Under the pieces are notes generated by a model. It saw only the letters and a program-made list of their open reading frames with translations. It did no database searches and was not told where the DNA came from. A stretch of DNA of 64,000 nt from Anolis sagrei (Eukaryota > Chordata > Lepidosauria > Squamata > Anolidae), in contig NC_090022.1 in NCBI RefSeq assembly GCF_037176765.1, forward strand, positions 175,730,117 through 175,794,116, given 5' to 3'. The stretch's first letter is position 1. Each line of letters starts with the position of its first letter. Shown here piece by piece: positions 34,601-45,299 of this stretch. The position numbers and the translations under genes were made by a program.

Positions 34601-37600
34601 CTCCCCTCTACGTGCACCCACCTTGGAGAGCACAAAGCGGTCGTTGCTGGGGTGACCTGGCTCCTGGGGCTTGTAGCGCATGGTGTGGAAGAACAGCACA
34701 GACATGATCTCTGCAGCACTGCAGCATGATGTGGGGTGTCTGCAGGGAGAGAAGGCAAACAGACACTGATGGTCCATGGGAGAAACAACATGGGCTCAGA
34801 AAGGGGACACCAGATGTGACAGCCCTACTCAACTCACTGCTAATGAAGTTTCTCTGAACCTAGAATTCACAGCAAAGCAGAAAACTGCAAACCCGCTATC
34901 AAAGAGTGTCAGAAATCACTCTCCAAAAGTGAGTGAAAGAAGCAAGATTCCTATCTACAGGTTACTAACTGGAGCTGGCGGCAATGAACGAACAACCCTT
35001 CTGTTGCAGCAGCTTCACTGACTGCCAGTTTGCTTCTGGACACAATTGAAAGTGCTGGTTATGCCCTTTAAACCCTTAGACGGCTCAGATCCAGGCAATC
35101 TGGCTGAATGCATTCCTTGTACATCCTGCCTGGGCCATGAGGTCTTCAGGAGAAGTCCTTATCTTGGTCCTACCTCCATTTTAAGCTTGGTTAATAGGAA
35201 AGAGAGAGAGGACCTTCCTTCTCAGTAGCTACCCCCTTGACTCTGGAACTCCCTTCTTTCCAGGGAAGCCAGAATGGCCCCCTCCCTGCTGTCCTTCTAG
35301 TGGCAGGCTAAAACCATTTCATTCAGGAAGGTTTTTAAAGAAAGTTTTAAAGATCAAGTCTGGGGTGCTGTGGTTTTCCGTTTGGATATATTTTTATGAA
35401 TTTTAACTCATTTTTTAAAAATACCAATGATATTTAATTCTGTTTTGATGTTTGTATATTTGTAGATTTTAAATTGTAATGTAAACCGCTTTGTGTCTTC
35501 TTGTGGAAAGAAAAAGCAGTGTATAAACCTAATAATAATAATACACAGTTTGAAACTGCATTATATTGTTTATTGCATATTTTAAATTGTGTGTTGATGC
35601 TTTTATATTAAGCTGTTTTAAGTCTCCTTCAGGAAAGATAAAGCGGGATATATATAGATATATAATAATTATTTGAAACACAAGATGAGTCCACAGCAGA
35701 CACTCTGCTGGCTGTTGTATTGGATCACACGTCGGACACTTCCCAAGTGTCTAGGACTGTGTGATGTATTGGCAAATAATGCGTGCAGATCCCAGTAAGG
35801 TGGCCTTCTGCAGCTGGCAATTTTGTCAGCACCAATTGTGTTTAAGTGCAGGCCAAGGTCTTTAGGTACTGCACCACTGGGACCCCCTTGACTGGTTTAT
35901 GCCAGAATCTTTGCAATAATAATAATTATTAACTAGCTGTCCCTGTCACGCATTGCTGTGGCCTAGTCTGTGTATATGTTTTGTGAGTGTGTATATTGTT
36001 TGTGTGTGTATATGTGTGTTTGCATAGATAGATAGATGGGTGTATATGTGTGTGTGCACATGTGTGTGCATACGTGTGTATATATTTGTGTATTTCTGTG
36101 TTTATATGTGTATATGTATATTGACATATGTGTGTGCTTGTGTATATATATGTATGTATGTCTATATGTGTATATGTAAATATATGTGTATGTGCATGTT
36201 TATATGTATGTGTATATTTGTGTGTGCTTGTGTGTATATATGTGTGTGTGTGTATGTATGTGTGCATGTGTATATGAGTGTGTGTGTATATGTATATATA
36301 GTTTATTTTGGGGGGTTTTAAGTCCGTTCTGCTGAGTATTTTGTGTGTTTTTAGGGGTGATGGACACTCGTTGGCCTGAGAGGTGTATTGTGTCCAAATC
36401 TGGCAGCAATTCATCCAGTGGTTTTTGAGTTCTGTTAATCCCACAAACGAACATTACAATTTTATTTATATAGATATTATTAGATAATCAGTATTGACTC
36501 AAATAATGCAGTTTAACTGTAGTGAACTGCATTATATGAGTCTGAGGGCCCTTCCAGACAGGCTCTATATCCCAGGATCTGATCCCTGGTTTGCTGCTTT
36601 AAACTGGATTATATGAGTCTCCACTGCCAGATAATATGGGATAAACGGAAATCCTGGAATCAGATCCTGGGATATAGGGTCTGTCTGGAAGGGCCCTATG
36701 GACCCTTCCACACTGCCCCTATATCCTAGGATCTGATTCCAGATAATTTCTTTATCCCACCACACTTTGCTGTGGCCAACCTTCCCTCTTTCTCTCCTCC
36801 TTTCCCTCCTTTCTTCACTCCCTCTTTCTTTCCTTCCTTCCTGTCTCCCCTTCTCTTTTTCCTTCCTTCTCTATCTCTTTCCTCCCTTCGCCCTTTTTCT
36901 TTCTCTTCTGCTGTCTCTTTTCTTCCTTCTCTCTTTCCTTCCCCCCTCTTTCTCTACATCTTCCCCCCTTCCTTCCCTCCCTCTTTCCTTCCTACTTTCC
37001 CTTTTTTCTTTCCTTCTCTCCTTCCTTCTTTCTCTAACTTTCCTTCCCTCCCTCTTTCTCTCCTTCCTTCCTCCTCTACCTCTTTCCTTTCTTCCTTCTC
37101 TCTTTGCTTCCATGCTTCCTTCTTTCTTTCCCTCTTTCTCCCCTTTTTCTGTACTGTTGTTTAGCTTTTCGTCATTTAGCTTTTGGGGGCTTTTTAAGCC
37201 CCTTCTGCTTCACAGTGTTTTTACAAGTGAAGGACATACATTGGGCTGTTAGGTGTCTTGTGTCCAAATTTGGTGTCAATTTGTCCAGTGATTTTTGAGT
37301 TCTGTTAATCCCACAAACGAACATTACATTTTTATTTGTATAGATTATCTGGCAGTGGAGACTCATATAATCCAGTTTAAAGCAGATAATCTAGGATCAG
37401 ATCCTGGGGTATAGGGCAGTATTGAAGGAGCCTACATTGCATTTAAAGGGCATGATATGGCAGTGCAGAGATGGGGCGCATGTATGAGATGGATCACACA
37501 CTTTATAGGAGAAGGCAAGTGGGCCTTTCCAATGAATGAATGATGGATAGATGGATTTCTCCGAAGAGACGTCCATTCTCCTCCCGGGAACATCCCCCCT

Positions 37601-37806
37601 CCAGTGATACTCGGGACCCCAGGAGTCCCCAGTAATGGAAGGGAAAGGCCTAGAGAAAAGGGGGAGGGCAGGAAGGCCCATCCCATGGCGGCTCACCCGG
37701 AGTTGGAGGCGCAAGTGGCGCGGATGGAGTGGAGGCGGAGGCGGTTGGCTGTGTCCCGGAGGGCTTGCAGGCTCTTCTCCTCGGGCTTCGGGAAGCTGCT
37801 GGCCAT
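22682..37806 (-). CDS. TKTL1: TKTL1, transketolase-like 1, complete, 626 aa
   Basis: Fourteen exons join in phase to 1881 nt: 37806-37697, 34739-34622, 33140-33027, 32446-32349, 31141-30950, 30871-30744, 30651-30458, 29624-29460, 29372-29216, 27089-26959, 26615-26532, 23961-23865, 23741-23622, 22854-22682. All introns are GT-AG. Transketolase moves two-carbon units in the non-oxidative pentose phosphate pathway using thiamine diphosphate. Visible hallmarks are [12 protein letters not shown] (His 38), KGHAAP (His 78), the ThDP motif GDG (155-157) with Asn 186, AEQNM (Glu 370), DQIRM and GSHCGVS. Shared words with human TKTL1 rather than TKT are HSIRATC, CLMxDGESSEG, [17 protein letters not shown] and LAVSGVP. 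Unlike human TKTL1, exon 3 (38 codons) and GDG are present, so the active site looks complete. It lies head to head with TEX28, as in human. Final stop is TGA at 22684-22682. Confidence 0.96.
24965..26380 (+). mobile_element. L2/CR1-like LINE with endonuclease region, interrupted by a SINE
   Basis: Positions 25050-25095 and then 25366 onward read as an AP endonuclease domain: [13 protein letters not shown] near 25660 and [14 protein letters not shown] near 25770. The end is CCCACCCATGGGAGAAAAGC with (AAAT)n. Internal RT sequence is missing. It lies in intron 11 of TKTL1. Confidence 0.75.
25096..25365 (-). mobile_element. tRNA-derived SINE, family A, inserted in L2-like LINE
   Basis: The element has the tail TTTTTTTGTCGTGTCAGGAG on the left and the tRNA-like head near 25330-25360 on the right. 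It is flanked by direct repeats of ACTTGGTTGGA (from about 25088 and 25364), the target duplication of the insertion. Confidence 0.85.
27330..27770 (+). mobile_element. tRNA-derived SINE, family B, with tRNA head
   Basis: GCTGTGGCGCAGCTGGCTGAG (box A region) and GTCATGAATTCGAAGCC (box B region) form a tRNA-like head of about 75 bases. The body and the CR1/L2-like tail GTAATCCGCCCTGAGTCCCC follow. It lies in intron 9 of TKTL1, in antisense. Confidence 0.85.
27825..28000 (-). mobile_element. CR1/L2-like LINE 3' end
   Basis: TTTATTTATTTATGTATTTGC, then ATTTCTATCCCACCTTTCTC and GGCAGCTTACAAATTGACAG, read as a reversed LINE tail. Only the 3' end is present. Confidence 0.55.
28715..29192 (+). mobile_element. 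BovB (RTE) LINE 3' fragment next to TKTL1 exon 9
   Basis: The plus strand encodes RIDAFEL-type sequence near 28810, then [20 protein letters not shown] and [19 protein letters not shown]. It ends GACTGAACGAATGAACAACA. Its end is only about 24 bases from the donor of TKTL1 exon 9 (29216), in antisense to the gene. Confidence 0.9.
31367..32083 (-). mobile_element. Helitron-like element filled by polypyrimidine tract
   Basis: On minus the 3' end is GCCACAGCAACGCGTGGCAG with ACAGCTAG at 31367-31374. The 5' end TCTATATATATAAATC is near 32083. Between them is about 600 bases of C/T-rich TTCC-type sequence with repeated words such as CTTTCTCTTCTGCTGTCTCT. It lies in intron 4 of TKTL1. Confidence 0.7.
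33565..33755 (+). mobile_element. L2-like LINE 3' tail
   Basis: TGAGGCCTTGGCCTATGTAA and CGAGTCCTTCGGGAGATGCT followed by (AAT)n match the tail of the copy at 7555-8170. It lies in intron 2 of TKTL1. Confidence 0.75.
33905..34190 (+). repeat. AT-rich run ending in an L2/CR1-type tail
   Basis: An AT-rich stretch is followed by GTAAACCACTCTAAGTCCCC and a (AAAT)n end, similar to 1975-2300. It is probably a LINE 3' UTR fragment. Confidence 0.5.
34975..35545 (+). mobile_element. L2/CR1-like LINE C-terminus and 3' UTR
   Basis: The frame 35046-35228 encodes [18 protein letters not shown], the KALNG-type block seen before the LINE C-terminus. The 3' UTR ends near the AATAAT run at 35530. It lies in intron 1 of TKTL1. 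Confidence 0.6.
35935..36476 (-). mobile_element. Helitron-like element with TG/TATG interior
   Basis: On minus the 5' end is TCTATATAAATAAAATTG then TCGTTTGTGGGATTAACAGA, and the 3' end is GCCACAGCAATGCGTGACAG with AGCTAG at 35935. The interior 35985-36300 is a TG-rich imperfect microsatellite. Confidence 0.75.
36547..36698. mobile_element. Palindromic MITE (GGGCCCTTCCAGACAG ends)
   Basis: The stretch starts GGGCCCTTCCAGACAGGCTC and ends with the inverse TGTCTGGAAGGGCCC. The arms pair through TATATCCCAGGATCTGATCC. No coding capacity. I do not assign a superfamily. Confidence 0.75.
36703..37432. mobile_element. Second copy of the GGGCCCTTCC MITE, split by a Helitron-like element
   Basis: The left arm ACCCTTCCACACTGCCCCTA is at 36704-36760. 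The right arm (AGATCCTGGGGTATAGGGCA) is near 37345-37432. Between them lies the Helitron-like sequence 36762-37345, so the MITE is the older insertion. Confidence 0.65.
36762..37345 (-). mobile_element. Helitron-like element with polypyrimidine interior, nested in MITE
   Basis: On minus the 5' part is ATACAAATAAAAATGTAATG then TCGTTTGTGGGATTAACAGA. The 3' end GTTGGCCACAGCAAAG is near 36770 but has lost its terminal hairpin. The C/T tract spans 36778-37150. Confidence 0.65.
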
Positions 37807-38080
37807 TTCGCCTGGGTGTTCTCTCACTACTCAAGCCAGCCAGACGAGCCTGCCCCGCTCTTTTGATCCGGGCTCCAATCGTAAGAGGAAGTGAGGTCAC
37901 AGAAGGGGGGGCGAGCACGTGTGACCAAGCACACGAGGCTTGCTCAAGGCCTGCGCGCTTTGCAGGCGGGCTACTACTGACTGAGCTGGGGTTGGGCCGG
38001 GCCGCCTCACATGATACTAGCCAGCCTTTCCCAGCAGCATCGGGGCAGGCCTTGGTCTGCTTCTCCTGCCCCTGGAATCT
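37560..38080 (-). promoter_or_regulatory. GC-rich 5' region of TKTL1
   Basis: The stretch around and upstream of the TKTL1 start codon is clearly richer in G, C and CpG than its flanks, and holds a CCAAT on the plus strand near 37872. It is probably the CpG-island promoter. I see no clear TATA box, and the start of transcription cannot be fixed. Confidence 0.45.
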
Positions 38081-38389
38081 TTACAACACCCTTAGAAGCG
38101 GTGGCGCTCAGAAATTGTTTTTTTTTCCTTGCTAGATTTCACAGATCTCTGCTTTAAAAGTGCAACAGAAAGAAATAAAAGCACCCCCACCTCCAGTGTG
38201 CTATTTCCTGCAACAAGTGGCACCCCCTTTGTTAATGCCCTTGCATTATGAGAACCAATGAAAGCATGTCCTAGAAAAGTTAGCATACCTTTATTGTTGA
38301 TGCGCTCTCCTTCCTATGAGGAACCAAATCATAATTTTAGGCCATCCCTCCTGAAGCTTTCCATTGATTTTGTCCCACATAAGTTTATG

Positions 38390-39310
38390 GAGCATTGCAG
38401 AGCACCCAAATACCTGGGAGTCACTCTGGACCGTGCTCTTACCTACAAGAAGCACTGCCCGAACATCAAGCAAAAAGTGAGTGCTAGAAACAATATCATA
38501 CGAAAGCTGACTGGCACAACCTGGGGATCACAACCAGATACAGTGAAGACATCCGCCCTTGCACTGTGCTACTCTGCTGCTGAGTATGCATGCCCAGTGT
38601 GGAACACATCTCACCACACACTAAAACAGTGGATGTGGCTCTTAATGAGACATGCCGCATTATCATGGGGTGTCTACGCCCTACATCACTGGAGAAATTA
38701 CACTGCTTAGCTGGTATTGCACCACCTGACATCCGCCGGGAAGTAGCAGCCAATAGTGAAAGGACCAAGGCAGAGACATCTTCAGCTCATCCCCTGTTTG
38801 GGTATCAGCCAGCACGTCAATGACTTAAATCTAGAAATAGTTTTCTAAGATCTACAGAGACACTCGCTGGAACACCTCAGCAAGCGAGAGTCCAAAAGTG
38901 GCAGGCTCAAACCCAGAACTTCAACCAATGGCTGATACCCAATGAGAGACTCCCCCCTGGGCACACAGAAAACAGGGCGACTTGAAAGGCGCTGAACAGA
39001 CTGTGCTCTGGCACCAAAAGATGCAGAGCCAATCTTAAGAAATGGGGCTACAAAGTGGAATCCTCGACATGCGAGTGTGGAGAGGAGCAAACCACTGACC
39101 ACCTGCTGCAATGCAACCTGAGCCCTGGCACATGCACAATGGAGGACCTTCTTGCAGCAACATCAGAAGCACTCCAAGTGGCCAGATAATGGTCAAAGGA
39201 CATTTAATCAACTACCAAACTCATAAATTTTGTATTTTGTCTGTTTGTTTGCTTTGTTCTGTTAGAAATGTAATATAATTGACTGGTTGCCCTGACTTGA
39301 CAAATAAAAA
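38390..39310 (+). mobile_element. Jockey-like non-LTR retrotransposon, 3' end
   Basis: The frame 38258-38710 encodes YLGVTLDRALTYKKHCPNIK and RKLTGTTWGSQPDTVKTSAL. Later frames carry CGEEQTTDHLLQCN. The end is GGTTGCCCTGACTTGACAAA. It is 5' truncated with frame breaks. Confidence 0.8.
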
Positions 39311-39715
39311 TCTTCTCCTACTTTCACCTTGCTCTTCTGCCCACTCAAAGGGCAATAAACACTTCCTGGTTCATTGACTGCTTTTTTAACTTTGGATTTA
39401 AAAGAGCATCAAAGCGCACCTGGGTTGCTGGGGCCAGGCCTCAAATCCCTAGGCAGCTGGGAATGTGGGGAATTCCTTTTCTGTTCTCCCCTGGCAGCAG
39501 ATCAGGCCTGCTCTGGAGGCTTGGCGCAGCCTGAGGTCAAGGGGACCACTGGCAGGAAGCCCAGGGTGTCGCTTTGCCAGGAGACTGATTGACAGCTGCA
39601 GGGCAACAGCCTGGCTTCAGTCTCCTCTGGCTGCTCCTTCACCTGCCATCATTTCTTTTCCTTATAGACCCAGTTTTCCGCTTGCATTGGACTATAGTAT
39701 AAGTTTATTTATTTA

Positions 39716-40566
39716 CCAGCCGTGCCCTGCCACGCGTTGCTGTGGCCCAGTCTGGTGATCTGGAAAATAATATATGTAATTTCTTTATGTTTGTAGATAA
39801 ACACTATTTCTTGCTGTTTCTTTGTCAGTGTTGATGTGGAGAGTGTCTGGTTTGCCTACTCTGGAACATGCAACATATTATCCTTCTTTAGGGGTTCCTT
39901 TCAAATCTATATCTCTCTGTGTGAATCTATCTATATCTATGGCTGGATGGCTCTTTGTCAGAAGGGTTTTGATTACCTTTTCTTGCCCCGGTGAAGGGAG
40001 TTGGACTGGATGGCCTTAAGGATTTTATGTTGGTCATGGGGGTCTGCGTGGGAAGTTTGCCCCAATTCTGTCGTTGGTCGAGTTCAGAATGCCCTTTGAT
40101 TGTAGGTGAACTATAAATCCTAGTAACGACAACTCCCAAATGTCAAGGTCTATTTTCCCCCAAATCCATTTGTGTTCATATTTGGGCATATGGAACATTC
40201 ATGCCAAGTTTGGTCCAGATTCATAATTGTTTGAGTCCACAGTGCTGTCTTGATGTAGATGAACTACAACTCCCAAACACAAGGTCAATGTGCACCAAAC
40301 TCTTGTAGTGTTTTCTGTTGATCATGGGAGTCCTGTGTGTCACCTTTGATTCAATTCTATCATTGGTGAAGTTCAAAATGTTCTTTGATTGTAGGTTAAC
40401 TATAAATTCCAGCAACTACCGCTCCCAAATGACAAAATCAATTTTTCGAGTGATGGTCACTCCTTGGGTTAGTGGGTTTCTTGTGACCAAATTTAACGGC
40501 AATTCATCCAGTGGTTTTTGAGTTATGTTAATCCCACAAACGAACATTACATTTTTATTTATATAG
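39716..40566 (-). mobile_element. Helitron-like element
   Basis: On minus the 5' end is TCTATATAAATAAAAATG with TCGTTTGTGGGATTAACATA. The 3' end is GCCACAGCAACGCGTGGCAG near 39725. The interior repeats AGTTCACCTACAATC and CAAACTTGGCA-type words also found at 51900-52250. Confidence 0.7.
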
Positions 40567-40955
40567 ACTTATTTATTTCCTATATTTATACCCCGCCCTT
40601 CTCCCCGCAAAGGGGAACTCAGGGCGGTCTAACAAAAGCATCATACAATGCTAGCATCATAAAAACAACCACAGTACAATCAAAATATTAAAAATTAAAA
40701 CAACAATTAAAACAATTAATTAAGACACATCCATTAAAATTGGAATCCAAAAACCAGTCCGGGTCAATTCGTTGCCATAAGTTGTGTGATCTTCTTCCAC
40801 TTGCTGCTCACTGATCAAACGCTTGGTCCCACAACCAGGTCTTGATTTTCCTTCTAAAAGACAAGAGGGAGGTGGCCAATCTGATATCTCTAGGGAGGGC
40901 GCTCCATAGGCGGGGGGCCACTGCTGAGAAGGACCTGTCTCTCATCCCCATCAAC
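40567..40955 (-). mobile_element. L2-like LINE C-terminus and 3' end
   Basis: The minus frame 40993-40808 encodes RDRSFSAVAPRLWSALPRDI, the L2 C-terminal block. The tail CGCCCTGAGTTCCCCTTTGC is at 40595-40625. Confidence 0.75.
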
Positions 40956-40957
40956 TG

Positions 40958-41052
40958 GGCTGATAGGTGTATTGTGTCCAAATTTGGTGTCAATGTGTCT
41001 ACTGGTTTTGCGTTATGTTAATTCCACAATTACATTTTTATTTATATAGATT
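40958..41052 (-). mobile_element. Helitron-like 5' end fragment
   Basis: GGTGTATTGTGTCCAAATTTG through TTTTTATTTATATAGA matches the 5' part (read reversed) of the elements at 35935 and 39716. It interrupts or joins the adjacent LINE ends. Confidence 0.55.
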
Positions 41053-41600
41053 TCCGGTATTTTTACCCTGTCACTTCTCTACCCCCGAAGGGGAACTCAG
41101 GACGGCTTACAGTAGGCACTGATACGATGCCGGTACATAACAATTACAATAACAAAACCACAATTAAACATTATAAAACCACAATTAAACATAAATAATA
41201 ATTAAACAGTACATAAACAATCATTAAAATCTCACATTATCAGTAGAAAACAAACACAGGGGTTAGCCACAAAATGTATACCATGGATATGCATCCTTTC
41301 CAGCCCATAGTAGTACATGGAGTAGCTCCTAAATTGGCAACATTCACATTTCTGTTTAGGGCAAACAGTTCACATGCACAAAAACAATAGAATACGTATT
41401 TTGTTACAGACATATGTACATGCCTATACAGAAATGTATATTTATTGAACCCAATGTTTTGAATAAGCCACGTTACCCCATTTATTATTTATTTATTTCC
41501 CATACTTTTACCCTGCCCTTTTCATCTTGAAAGGGACTCAGGGTGGCCTCACAACCGGCAGCAAATTGTGGTATTTGATTGAGTGAATAGAAATCCTTCC
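41053..41600 (-). mobile_element. Two further L2/CR1-like LINE 3' ends
   Basis: ACTTCTCTACCCCCGAAGGGG near 41075 and CATACTTTTACCCTGCCCTT near 41500 are reversed LINE tails. Both are short. Confidence 0.5.
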
Positions 41601-42328
41601 TCAGAGGCAATATATAGTATGAACTGTATACAATAATATACCATGTGTACCAAATGTAATCAGAACACACACACAAATCTCCCCAATGAAAGACTACAAA
41701 TCAGCTATTAAAAGCTGTACTATTTGGAGGTTTTATAAGACTTGCTGAGCTCATGTACATGAAGCACTCTGACCATAAAAATTAATCAATGACAAAAACT
41801 TGGCAGCAGTTAATTGCTGCATCACGGATTCACAACTCAGCTATTCTCTGGATAATGGTTTCTAGGGGTTGGGAAAGAAACTTAGGTGGATTAGACTTTC
41901 ATATCTATGTGAAGGTCTGGGGATTGTTTTTAATGAGGAAGGTTTATTAATACTGTCAGGCTTTGAGTGGACAATTATATTCCACCCAGATTTCTTGAGT
42001 TAAATATGGCAAGGTGGGCACTGTTCCTGCCTTTTTTGTTTACATGCACTGAGTGGGCTCCATGTATTTCATCTCATTAGAGGCTTGCAATGATTCCTAT
42101 TTATGAATCAGGTAAAAGAGCTGGTCCTTCTATTTACATGCTAGTTGAGTGTTTAAATATTGTTATTAAGTCGTATGCTAGCCATTTCTAGACCAGGGAT
42201 GGAAAAAGGCCACCCATTTGGTCCCAATTTGGAAATTCTGAATCCCCATATCACACCGAGGTTGCCATACAATGGCTGAAAACTCCTGCAAAGTGCAGCT
42301 GTTTGGCTGCCTTAACCACCCAAGGCAC

Positions 42329-42776
42329 CAGGGCCAGAATTTTTTTGGGGGGAGGATTGAAAATTTCGAGGGGGGGGGGAGTTGAAACCTGCCTCTTAGC
42401 TCAAGCTGAAGCAAAGAGCACATCAGGGGGCAGAGCAGCCTTCAATAGCCTGCAGCTCCGCCCCTGTCAACCACCTCCACCAAGTCTGGCCTCCTTAATG
42501 AGAGCATTCAACACCCCCCCCCCCCAACTTAGTTGCTTCGCTACATTGGCTATTGCTGCAAGTAATGACAGTGTGAATAAATTGTCAATATTTGCTTGAG
42601 ATAGTGCTTGCAGTTCTGGAGGGACTCTTAATTTTTTGCATCTCATAGACTTAGCATGGGGATTTGGTTAACCAGTTAAAATTCATGAGTAGACCAGGTT
42701 TATTTATTTTTAACCTGAAAATTTTCAGGTGGGTTGAACCCCTAACACGCCCCCCCCCCCCTTCGCTACAGGCCTG
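42329..42776. mobile_element. hAT-type element, CAGGCCYGTAG family, copy 1
   Basis: The element is bounded by perfect 8-bp direct repeats CAAGGCAC (42321-42328 and 42777-42784). The left end is CAGGGCCAGAATTTTTTTGG and the inverted right end is CAGGCCTGTAGCGAAGGGGG. Homopolymer G and C runs lie near both ends. No transposase is visible. Confidence 0.75.
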
Positions 42777-42969
42777 CAAGGCACTCAAAACATATGTGAA
42801 AAATATCAAAAATTAAACCAGAAGTAATCTGGCATCACCTCTGGTTGTATTTACAAACGTGTATATATCTTCAGATCACCTGATTTATGGCACCCCATGA
42901 GTTTCATTAGGTTTTCTAAGCCCAAACAGGTGATGAACAGAGGTGATTTTCTATTAAATATAGTATGAT

Positions 42970-43070
42970 GCACTTGGTATTCCTTGATGTTCTCACATCC
43001 AAGTACTAACCAAGAATGACTCTGCTTAGTTTGCAAGATCAGACTGGGTTTTGTGCCGTCAAGGTATTTA
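42970..43070 (-). pseudogene. 5S rRNA-derived sequence
   Basis: On minus AGTCTGATCTTGCAAACTAA and GCAGAGTCATTCTTGGTTAG are followed by TACTTGGATGTGAGAACATC and AAGGAATACCAAGTGC. This aligns with 5S rRNA from about position 30 to the 3' end, with scattered changes. The internal promoter is altered, so it is a pseudogene or SINE remnant. Confidence 0.75.
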
Positions 43071-44044
43071 AGCCTATACATTTTTATATCTGGGAATAAT
43101 ATTTCAGTGTGTAGGCTTTTGGAGAGCCCAAGTGTCATATGTCATAGCAAGAGCGCAAGAGAATGTTACATCTTTTTTTATGTTAATGTAGATCAGCATG
43201 TACCAATCTTTAATGCTTCAATCGTAAAGGTTTTAATAAAAAACTATAAAAAGCGAAACTCTGTATGTGCTTAGCGATTTTTTATCTTTATAATCTATTG
43301 AAACTAAACTTTTGAAAAGTACCTTGGCCTCCCAAGCTGTGTGCTCAGGTTCCCTATACACTTAAAGACTTGACAAATTTCTGTCTCAGGCTTGGATAAA
43401 TGAGTTGAACTTCTGATTCAAAATGTTTCTTGTGCTCAAAGGACAGGCCACCTTGACTCTCACTTGACTCTCTCATTCTTGTTGACATGGACAAAGATAA
43501 TAGATGAGAAACAGCTTCCATTCACGCTATGGGTGAGATTGCTGTTGTATGCCTTCACATTGTTTCTGATTAATCCTGAGGAGGATCTATCCTAAGGTTT
43601 TCTAGGTAATATTGTTCAGAGGAGAGTTGCCTTTGCCTTTTTCTGAGGGTGAGAGTCATCCAATGGGTTTCCATGGCGGAGCAGGGATTCATACCCTTTA
43701 GAGTAGCAATCCAATGCTCAAACTATTGCACCATGCTGGCATTTAATTTCCAATTACAAAATCACATAGATGTAGTGTCTCATTTCACAGTCATTAGACT
43801 AAAGAGGTAAGTTTTTCTTTCTGAAGATTATTTTATTAATTTAGATATTCCAATATAGAAGGAAGCATTTACTCTGGCCAAACATGGTATGATGCTATCT
43901 GCAGTATGAAACAAAAGATATAATAAAATGCCATTTTGTGTATGTTCTTATGCTGTAGAGAGAATGAACATTGTAGGACAATTTTTGTGCATTGTTCATA
44001 CTCTTACCTCCAACAATTATATTACTCAGATTTTTACAAAGTAA

Positions 44045-44235
44045 AATTATTATTATTATTATTATTTTGTTCTTATCCTGCTTTTCTCTCATGGGTGGGA
44101 TTCAAAGCAGCATACAATGGTTAAAAAACAGGAATTACATAAAATACACATTCAACAAAACATCATAACATCATAAGCCAATTAAAGCAAATAACCCGCT
44201 TACCTAAACCATATACAGCAAATTAATAAATTACA
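44045..44235 (-). mobile_element. CR1/L2-like LINE 3' end
   Basis: (TTA)n then CTGCTTTTCTCTCATGGGTG reverses the tail seen at 26320-26360. Only the 3' end is present. Confidence 0.6.
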
Positions 44236-44709
44236 ACATATACCATTAAAGCATTCCCTAACCTCGGGCCATTGAGATTATTCGTAAAACAGGTTATACT
44301 AAGAACTTGAACATTTATGAAATCTGAAGTGCTTTGATCTGATTTTCTGGCTAATAATTTCTTTCAGATTGCAGCAAAGACAACCAATTTCTGTGCAGAA
44401 GCAATAAAAAATTAGAGTGCAGGGTACAGCATTTAAAACATTACTTCTTTATACGACTGTGTACATAGTACTGTAAATATTTTGAATTCAGTATTGTATT
44501 GTATTGTGCCTTGGGCATGGTCATTGACTGAAATAAAGATTAATCTATTCATTCTGTGGTTCATTCATTCTTAACATTTAGAAACAGTTCTGCTGACGGC
44601 ATCCTTATCCACATGTTATGTTTCATTTTGGATCAGTCAATTACACCAGGAAACCTCTTGCTCTGCATACTAATCTAACTGTAAAATGTTTAAAAATGTT
44701 GTAAAGCAA

Positions 44710-45275
44710 TGCTTTTGGGTTGGAAAGATTAGCCGTTTACAAGAAACGTTGCCCAGGGGACACCCGACTTTATTTACTCAAGTCTTCGAGGAGGCTCTTT
44801 TTGTATCCCCCAAATCAAGGAAAAGTTTCATGAGAACCACCATTCCTCTTGATGTTTCCTGAGCAACAGCAAGAGTATCCCTGTGGGCAGCTAAACCAAG
44901 AAATCCCAACTGGATAGCCCCCCTGTCAGTGTCTGCCTGCAGGGGCAAACCAAGAATGGGCAACTTGGAAGTCCCTGAACAGACTCAGAAGTGGAGTTGG
45001 CAGATCAAAGATAACCAGGCTATATGGGACCACATAGAAGAATTCTCCACCTTGTGAACTGTGGAGCAGAGCAAACAACTCAGCATCTGTATGCTTGCCC
45101 AAAATACCCTGCCTTATGCACAGAGAAAGAACTGTTCAAAGCTACAGACAATGTGGTCACTATTGCCCATTTTTGGTCCAAAGTTATTTAGCTGCTTGTG
45201 TTCCCTCTATTTTATCAGTTTTATACTAATTTATTTATGCAATGCTTTTGACACGAAATAAATAAATCGAACTGT
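44710..45275 (+). mobile_element. Older relative of the Jockey-like LINE, 3' end
   Basis: Translations near 45050-45195 carry CGAEQTT-like and HFWSKVI words comparable to CGEEQTTDHL and ARYWSKGI of the younger family. The end GCTTTTGACACGAAATAAAT resembles the same tail. It is strongly diverged. Confidence 0.55.
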
Positions 45276-45299
45276 AAACTTCCATTTACATCTTTTACT

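Noticed and set aside
35985-36300. Cys/Val/Tyr-rich frame as a small secreted protein
   Set aside because: It is the translation of a TG/TATG microsatellite.
22682-37806. Identity as TKT instead of TKTL1
   Set aside because: Sequence words and position next to TEX28 and OPN1LW fit TKTL1. The full-length active site alone would fit either.
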